The notes beneath the pieces were generated by a model. It saw nothing but the letters and a program-made list of their open reading frames with translations. It did no database searches and was not told the origin of the DNA. Positions 5,649 to 10,322 of a stretch of DNA of 10,322 bases are shown here, one piece after another. The stretch spans positions 1-10,322 of the forward strand of contig CALFPN010000108.1 of the NCBI GenBank assembly GCA_937919015.1. Direction: 5' to 3'. This DNA is from an uncultured Clostridia bacterium. GTDB taxonomy: Bacteria; Bacillota; Clostridia; Lachnospirales; Anaerotignaceae. Position 1 is the stretch's first letter. Each line of letters begins with the position of its first letter. Position numbers and translations under genes: made by a program.

Positions 5649-7697
5649 ATGCCAGAGCACGAAGCATCCGGCTTCTTTTTGCCTGAGGAACAATTCCGCT
5701 CTCAGGCTGTATATAGTGACGAAACAATGCAATTTCGTTCTCCTGCAGAGCCTCTTTCCACGGATGAGGTTGAAATCTCTATTCGTGTCGGAAAAGAGAC
5801 TTTTTCTGCGGTCTTTTTATGCACAAATGAAAGGGAATACCTGATGGATTTGGCGGAAACAGATGATATTTTTGCCTATTATAAGACAACCCTTCCTCCT
5901 ACAGAAAAAAAGGTAACCTATTATTTTCGTCTGCAGCATGGGGATGAAGAGGGTTTTTATACAAAATACGGTTATTTTGATGAATTTAAGGATGAAGGCA
6001 GATTTGAGATTATTCGAAACTTTATGACACCGGACTGGGCAAAAGGTGCGGTAATGTATCAGATCTATCCTGATCGTTTCTGTAACGGAGATCCTTCCAA
6101 CGATGTAAAAACCAATGAATATCTGTATCTGAAACGCATGGTAGAACAGGTGAAAAACTGGGATACACCGCCTTCCGCCACAGATGTGAACCATTTTTAC
6201 GGCGGGGATCTGCAGGGGGTAATCAATCAGTTGGATTATCTGGAAGATCTGGGTATAGAAGTAATTTATTTTAACCCTATTTTCGTTTCTCCAAGCAATC
6301 ATAAATATGATGCGCAGGATTATCATCATATCGATCCTCACCTTGGTAAGATTGTAAAGGATGGCGGTAGACTTTTAAAAAATTGTGCCATGACCAACGC
6401 AGAGGCATCTATGTATGTAACCAGAACAACAAGCGAAGAAAATCTGACAGCATCGGATAAGCTGTTCGTCGAATTGGTAGAAAAGGCCCATAAAAAGGGC
6501 ATCCGTGTTCTGGTTGACGGTGTGTTCAATCATTGTGGTGCATTCCATAAATGGCTGGACAGAGAAGGTTTTTATAAGAAAACTGTGAAAGGGGCATATC
6601 AAAATAAAACAAGCCCTTATCGAGATTATTTCTATTGGAAAGAAGACGGCACATATGAAGGCTGGTGGGGGTATGAAAACCATCCCAAGCTGAATGAAGA
6701 AGGCTGTGTCGAACTGAAAAATGAGATTCTGGAAATCGGTAAAAAATGGGTTTCCGCACCTTTCCACGCCGACGGATGGCGACTGGATGTTGCGGCCGAT
6801 TTGGGAAAAACTTCCGAGTTTAACCATAAATTCTGGGCTGAATTCAGAGATGCCGTAAAAAGTGTTTCCGAGGATAAATTGATTTTGGCAGAACATTATG
6901 GTGATGCAGCAGGTTGGCTGCAGGGGAATGAATGGGATTCCATCATGAATTATGACGCATTTATGGAACCTGTAACATGGTTTTTAACCGGTGTTTCGAA
7001 GCACAGTACCGAAAAAAGGGAAGATATGTATAACAATGCAGATGTCTTCTGGGGTTCTATGATCTATCAAATGGGAAAACTGCCCATCCAGTCTCTGATG
7101 ACATCTATGAATGAGCTTTCCAACCACGATCATTCCCGTTTCCTGACCAGAACAAATAGGCACGTAGGCCGACTGCAGACAGAGGGCAGCGAAGCAGCAG
7201 CTAAAGATATCGATAAGGCTGTGCTACGGGAAGCGGTTCTGCTGCAGATGACATGGCCGGGCGCACCTACGGTATATTATGGGGATGAAGCAGGTTTAGT
7301 CGGTTGGACAGACCCTGATAACCGCCGTACTTATCCTTGGGGCAGGGAAGATCATGACTTGATCAAATTCCATAAGGAAGCCATCTATCTTAGGAAGGAA
7401 AATCCTGTTTTGCGTCATGGCTCTCTTCACCATCTTTATGGTGCCTATGGAGTAATTGCCTATGGACGCTTTGACAGAGAAAATAAATTCCTAATCGTAC
7501 TGAATAATAATGATGAAAGCCGTACAGTCTCTGTTCCTGTATGGGAAATAGGGATGGCATTGCATACGACATTGGAAAACTGGCTGATGACAAGTCAGGA
7601 AGGATTTACAGATTTTGGCTTCCAGTGTCCTGTAAAAAACGGTTTTGCAGAATTGACGCTGCCGCCTAAGAGTGCAGCGGTGTTAAAGGAAGTGTAA
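5649..7697 (+). CDS. GH13 (subfamily 20-like) alpha-glycosidase: neopullulanase / cyclomaltodextrinase type
   Basis: A 682-residue retaining alpha-glucan hydrolase without signal peptide, so probably acting on imported maltodextrins, cyclodextrins or pullulan fragments. An N-terminal Ig-like domain of the CBM34 kind (about 1-125) leads into YQIYPDRFCNGDPSND, a signature of this group. Conserved regions are all intact: DGVFNH (290-295), GWRLD with nucleophile Asp380, AEHYG with acid/base Glu415, and SNHDHS with His493 and Asp494. HPKLN (345-349) corresponds to the MPKLN motif that marks GH13_20. A beta-sandwich domain follows from about 600. Compared with classical members there are about 35 extra residues between IDPHLG (228-233) and region I. 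The ATG at 5649 follows AAGGTGG with good spacing; another ATG at 5645 opens a frame of only 13 codons. It is co-transcribed with the next gene. Exact substrate cannot be fixed from sequence. Confidence 0.94.
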   Translation: MPEHEASGFFLPEEQFRSQAVYSDETMQFRSPAEPLSTDEVEISIRVGKETFSAVFLCTNEREYLMDLAETDDIFAYYKTTLPPTEKKVTYYFRLQHGDEEGFYTKYGYFDEFKDEGRFEIIRNFMTPDWAKGAVMYQIYPDRFCNGDPSNDVKTNEYLYLKRMVEQVKNWDTPPSATDVNHFYGGDLQGVINQLDYLEDLGIEVIYFNPIFVSPSNHKYDAQDYHHIDPHLGKIVKDGGRLLKNCAMTNAEASMYVTRTTSEENLTASDKLFVELVEKAHKKGIRVLVDGVFNHCGAFHKWLDREGFYKKTVKGAYQNKTSPYRDYFYWKEDGTYEGWWGYENHPKLNEEGCVELKNEILEIGKKWVSAPFHADGWRLDVAADLGKTSEFNHKFWAEFRDAVKSVSEDKLILAEHYGDAAGWLQGNEWDSIMNYDAFMEPVTWFLTGVSKHSTEKREDMYNNADVFWGSMIYQMGKLPIQSLMTSMNELSNHDHSRFLTRTNRHVGRLQTEGSEAAAKDIDKAVLREAVLLQMTWPGAPTVYYGDEAGLVGWTDPDNRRTYPWGREDHDLIKFHKEAIYLRKENPVLRHGSLHHLYGAYGVIAYGRFDRENKFLIVLNNNDESRTVSVPVWEIGMALHTTLENWLMTSQEGFTDFGFQCPVKNGFAELTLPPKSAAVLKEV

Positions 7698-7700
7698 GAA

Positions 7701-8372
7701 ATGAACATCCTTTTTGAAGACGAATATATGCTGGCTGTAGTAAAACCGCAGGGAATGCCCGCACAGGCAGATAAAACGGGAGATCCGGATCTGCTTTCCC
7801 AGCTGGAGGAATATGCCGGACGGCCCCTTGGTCTGCTACATCGTCTGGACAGACCTGTCGGCGGGGTAATGCTGTTTGCAAAGGAGAAGAAAGCGGAAGC
7901 AATATTATCAAAAGACTTACAGGAAAATAGACTGAATAAAAGATACCTGACTGTTCTTTGCGGGAAACTGCCTGCGGAACAGGGTGCTTTGGAAAACTAT
8001 CTTTTGAAAAATGCCCGTACCAATCTTTCGGAAGTGGTTTCCAAAGATAGAAAGGGGGCCAAAAAAGCTGTTCTCCATTATAGAAGAATCGCAGAAAAGG
8101 AAACGGATATGGGCTGGCTGACTCTGGCGGAGATCAAATTGGAAACGGGCCGTCACCATCAGATCCGCGTCCAGACTTCTTATGGCGGTTTTCCCATCTG
8201 GGGCGATAAAAAATATCATAAAAATTTCCCCAAAAGAGGGAAAACGGAGATTGCCCTCTGGTCTTACAAGCTGGAAGGAATACATCCCAAAACAAAACAG
8301 CCCTTTTCCCTGACTGCAAAACCGGAGAAAGAACCCTTTTCTCTTTTTGCTGAAGAATTAAGGGATTTGTAA
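7701..8372 (+). CDS. RluA-family RNA pseudouridine synthase
   Basis: It converts a uridine in rRNA or tRNA to pseudouridine in the cytoplasm. The 223-residue protein is a minimal catalytic domain without the N-terminal S4 RNA-binding domain found in RluC/RluD. The catalytic motif HRLDRPVGGV (47-56) has Asp50, and the second family motif GRHHQIRVQ (150-158) includes Arg156. Tyr82 in KRYLTVLCG fits the conserved tyrosine. The start codon lies three bases after the GH13 stop, and the ribosome binding site AAAGGAAG is inside the end of the GH13 gene, so the two are translated from one mRNA. Pairing with a glycosidase has no obvious metabolic reason; it may simply share the transcript. The target uridine cannot be predicted; short RluA members modify either tRNA or 23S rRNA. 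Confidence 0.92.
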   Translation: MNILFEDEYMLAVVKPQGMPAQADKTGDPDLLSQLEEYAGRPLGLLHRLDRPVGGVMLFAKEKKAEAILSKDLQENRLNKRYLTVLCGKLPAEQGALENYLLKNARTNLSEVVSKDRKGAKKAVLHYRRIAEKETDMGWLTLAEIKLETGRHHQIRVQTSYGGFPIWGDKKYHKNFPKRGKTEIALWSYKLEGIHPKTKQPFSLTAKPEKEPFSLFAEELRDL

Positions 8373-8393
8373 GAAAGAGGCATAAAGTATCCT

Positions 8394-8422
8394 TTGCATT
8401 TTATAGTAAATTGGTATATAAT
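8394..8422 (+). promoter_or_regulatory. Sigma-A-type promoter upstream of clpC
   Basis: TTGCAT (8394-8399), 17 bases, TATAAT (8417-8422); start expected near 8429. It precedes a terminator-like hairpin at 8444-8475, so transcripts must read through that hairpin to reach clpC. No better promoter is visible between 8475 and 8538. Confidence 0.5.
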
Positions 8423-8443
8423 TAAAAACTGAATTGAAAAAAT

Positions 8444-8475
8444 AATAAAAGAACCAATGGCGGTTCTTTTATTTT
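8444..8475 (+). terminator. Terminator or attenuator hairpin before clpC
   Basis: AATAAAAGAACC (8444-8455) pairs over 12 bases with GGTTCTTTTATT (8462-8473) around a six-base loop; a T-rich tail runs to 8475. The G/C core is only GAACC/GGTTC, so strength is moderate. It can end the GH13-rluA transcript and, because its left side is A-rich, could also work in the other direction. It lies just downstream of the putative clpC promoter start. Confidence 0.65.
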
Positions 8476-8485
8476 CTAACATAAA

Positions 8486-8512
8486 TTAGCAGTCACAACT
8501 TTAGTTGGCTAA
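8486..8512. promoter_or_regulatory. Degenerate CIRCE-like (HrcA) operator in the clpC leader
   Basis: TTAGCAGTC (8486-8494), nine bases, GTTGGCTAA (8504-8512). The spacing equals the 9-9-9 layout of the CIRCE element (TTAGCACTC-N9-GAGTGCTAA), with 14 of 18 arm positions matching: 8 of 9 on the left, 6 of 9 on the right. It lies between promoter and ribosome binding site, as CIRCE often does. The weaker right arm keeps confidence low. No CtsR heptad repeat (GGTCAAA) is visible. Confidence 0.35.
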
Positions 8513-8538
8513 CAAACTAACCGAGGAAGGTGAAAGAA

Positions 8539-10322
8539 ATGCAAAATTACACAAAAAAAGCCAAGGATGTATTGGCAAGAGCGAAAGAAGCCGCAGGTAC
8601 TCTTGGGAACGGATATATTGGTACAGAACATATTCTGCTAGGGCTGACGCTGGTGCAGGAAAGCACTGCTGCAAAGGCACTGGAGAGCCAGAATATTACC
8701 TACCATCAGGTGATGGAGCGGATTTCTGAAATGTCCGGCAATCAAAAACAGGATGGCCCTGTAATGTATACTCCTCGCGCGAAACATGTGATTGATATGA
8801 GTGCGCAGGAAGCCATTCATATGGGAGCGGATCTGGTCGGAACAGAACATATCCTGATTGCGCTGCTTCGAGAAACAGATACATTGGCGGTGAAAATCAT
8901 GACAGGTCTGGGCGTGAATATTCAGACATTGTATGAAGATATCATGCTGATGCTGGGAGAAAGCGATGCCCAGCCTGCTGGGGCAAGAGGGATGCATGAA
9001 AACCCGGAAAAAGAAGAAAAATCTGCAACAGAAACATTGGAGAAATTCAGCAGAGACCTGACCACGCTGGCAAAGCAGGGGAAATTTGATCCTATCGTTG
9101 GCAGAAACAATGAAATTGAACGCATTGTACAAATTTTGAGCAGAAGAACAAAAAATAATCCTTGTCTGACCGGTGACCCAGGTGTCGGAAAAACGGCCAT
9201 TGTAGAGGGGCTTGCACAGAAGATTGCAGAGGGAGATATTCCAGATACACTGAAAAACAAAAAGATTTTCAGTCTTGATTTGTCCGCTATGGTTGCAGGC
9301 TCCAAATATCGTGGTGAATTTGAAGAACGCATGAAAAAAGCTTTGGAAGAAGTCCGTGCAGATGGGAATATCATCCTTTTTGTAGATGAGATTCATACGA
9401 TCATCGGTGCGGGGGCGGCCGAAGGGGCCATCGATGCCTCCAACATTCTGAAGCCTGCTATGGCGAGGGGAGAGATCCAGCTGATTGGCGCAACGACACT
9501 GGAAGAATATCGCAAGCATATCGAAAAGGATGCAGCCTTTGAGCGTCGCTTCCAGCCTGTTCGTGTGGAAGAGCCCACAGAACCAGTGGCGATCCAGATG
9601 CTGACGGCATTAAAAGAAAAATATGAAGCACATCATAAAGTGAAAATTTCCGGAGAAGCCATCGAAGCTGCCGTAAAATTATCTGCCCGTTATGTGGCGG
9701 ATCGTTTCCTGCCCGATAAAGCCATCGACCTGATCGATGAATCCGCATCTCGTTTGCGTCTGCATGCCTATACACCACCCACTGCGATCATGCAGCTGGA
9801 GCAGGCTATTGAAAGAATGGAAAAGGAAAAAGAAGATGCTATTAAAACAGAGGATTTTGAAAAGGCTGCTGATATCAAAAAACAGCAGGATGGTTTGCGT
9901 TTCAGCCTGAAAGCAGCGAAAAATGCATGGGCAACAGATCATCAGAATGAAACCATTGTCACAAAGGAAAGTGTGGCAGAGGTGGTTTCTCGTTGGACAG
10001 GTATTCCTGTACAAAGTTTGAAAGAAGAAGAAAGTCAGAGACTTCTGCGTTTGGAAGAAACCCTGCATCAGCGTGTCATTGGCCAGCAGGAGGCGGTCAG
10101 AGCCCTTTCCAAAGCAGTGCGCCGCGGTCGTGTTGGACTGAAAGATCCCAACAGACCCATTGGTTCTTTCCTGTTCCTGGGGCCCACAGGTGTAGGTAAA
10201 ACGGAGCTTTCCAAGGCACTGGCAGAGGCACTGTTTGGCGATGAAAATGCCATGGTGCGTATCGATATGTCGGAATATATGGAAAAACACAGTGTTTCCC
10301 GTATGGTTGGCTCTCCTCCGGG
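8539..10322 (+). CDS. clpC: ClpC, ATP-dependent Clp protease ATP-binding subunit (3' end beyond window)
   Basis: A Hsp100/AAA+ unfoldase that feeds proteins to ClpP. The visible 594 residues cover about three quarters of a usual ClpC (near 810). They show two Clp N-terminal repeats (about 1-140, each with a GTEHIL motif), then AAA+ domain 1 with Walker A GDPGVGKT (212-219) and Walker B FVDE (281-284). A UVR-type middle segment (about 418-455, DFEKAADIKKQQ) follows, then VSRWTGIPV. AAA+ domain 2 begins with Walker A GPTGVGKT (548-555). The short UVR-type middle region, rather than the long coiled coil of ClpB, identifies ClpC. The ATG at 8539 has AAGGTG six bases upstream. The usual Bacillus partners ctsR, mcsA and mcsB are not upstream: the preceding gene is the pseudouridine synthase. 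The frame is open to the right edge with no sign of damage. Confidence 0.97.
   Translation, partial: MQNYTKKAKDVLARAKEAAGTLGNGYIGTEHILLGLTLVQESTAAKALESQNITYHQVMERISEMSGNQKQDGPVMYTPRAKHVIDMSAQEAIHMGADLVGTEHILIALLRETDTLAVKIMTGLGVNIQTLYEDIMLMLGESDAQPAGARGMHENPEKEEKSATETLEKFSRDLTTLAKQGKFDPIVGRNNEIERIVQILSRRTKNNPCLTGDPGVGKTAIVEGLAQKIAEGDIPDTLKNKKIFSLDLSAMVAGSKYRGEFEERMKKALEEVRADGNIILFVDEIHTIIGAGAAEGAIDASNILKPAMARGEIQLIGATTLEEYRKHIEKDAAFERRFQPVRVEEPTEPVAIQMLTALKEKYEAHHKVKISGEAIEAAVKLSARYVADRFLPDKAIDLIDESASRLRLHAYTPPTAIMQLEQAIERMEKEKEDAIKTEDFEKAADIKKQQDGLRFSLKAAKNAWATDHQNETIVTKESVAEVVSRWTGIPVQSLKEEESQRLLRLEETLHQRVIGQQEAVRALSKAVRRGRVGLKDPNRPIGSFLFLGPTGVGKTELSKALAEALFGDENAMVRIDMSEYMEKHSVSRMVGSPP

Noticed and set aside
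8373..8538. CtsR operator before clpC
   Set aside because: I looked for GGTCAAA heptads on both strands in this stretch and found none.
8638..9519. Long minus-strand open frame opposite clpC
   Set aside because: The plus-strand frame is a full-match ClpC; the antisense product is rich in Cys, His and Phe and resembles no protein I know.

Overview
The window reads as chromosomal DNA from a low-to-moderate GC Bacillota, most likely a Clostridia member close to Lachnospiraceae. This rests on strong AGGAGG-type ribosome binding sites, a pyrophosphate-type phosphofructokinase, a cytoplasmic GH13_20 alpha-glycosidase, a BofC-like sporulation-type protein and a ClpC ATPase with a UVR-type middle region. 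The family-level placement is inference. There are no phage, transposon, CRISPR, tRNA or rRNA signals. It looks like ordinary core and metabolic territory with several interesting non-coding stretches.

Layout: (1) 71-1003, minus strand, a PAS-GGDEF diguanylate cyclase with intact active site and product-inhibition site. (2) 1004-1226, a divergent promoter region with a LacI/CcpA-like palindrome at the predicted start of the rightward transcript. (3) 1227-3222, a probable two-gene operon of a cytoplasmic serine esterase and a stand-alone ATP-grasp ligase; their substrate is unknown. (4) 3223-3377, promoter and leader for (5) 3378-4601, a PPi-dependent 6-phosphofructokinase that ends in a clear terminator. 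(6) 4707-5246, a small membrane-anchored protein with a BofC-like C-terminal domain. (7) 5247-5648, a 402-base gap that appears to hold an orphan small RNA of about 130 nt with its own promoter and terminator, then repeats and a strong promoter for (8) 5649-7697, a GH13 maltodextrin/cyclodextrin-type hydrolase. This is followed after 3 bases by (9) 7701-8372, a minimal RluA-type pseudouridine synthase. (10) 8373-8538 holds a promoter, a terminator-like hairpin and a degenerate CIRCE-like repeat before (11) clpC, from 8539 off the right edge.

Functionally the window combines carbon use (GH13 hydrolase, reversible PPi-linked glycolysis), second-messenger signalling (cyclic di-GMP), RNA modification and protein quality control. 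The esterase/ATP-grasp pair and the orphan structured RNA are the parts least explained by known biology. All regulatory calls were made by eye and have no expression data behind them.
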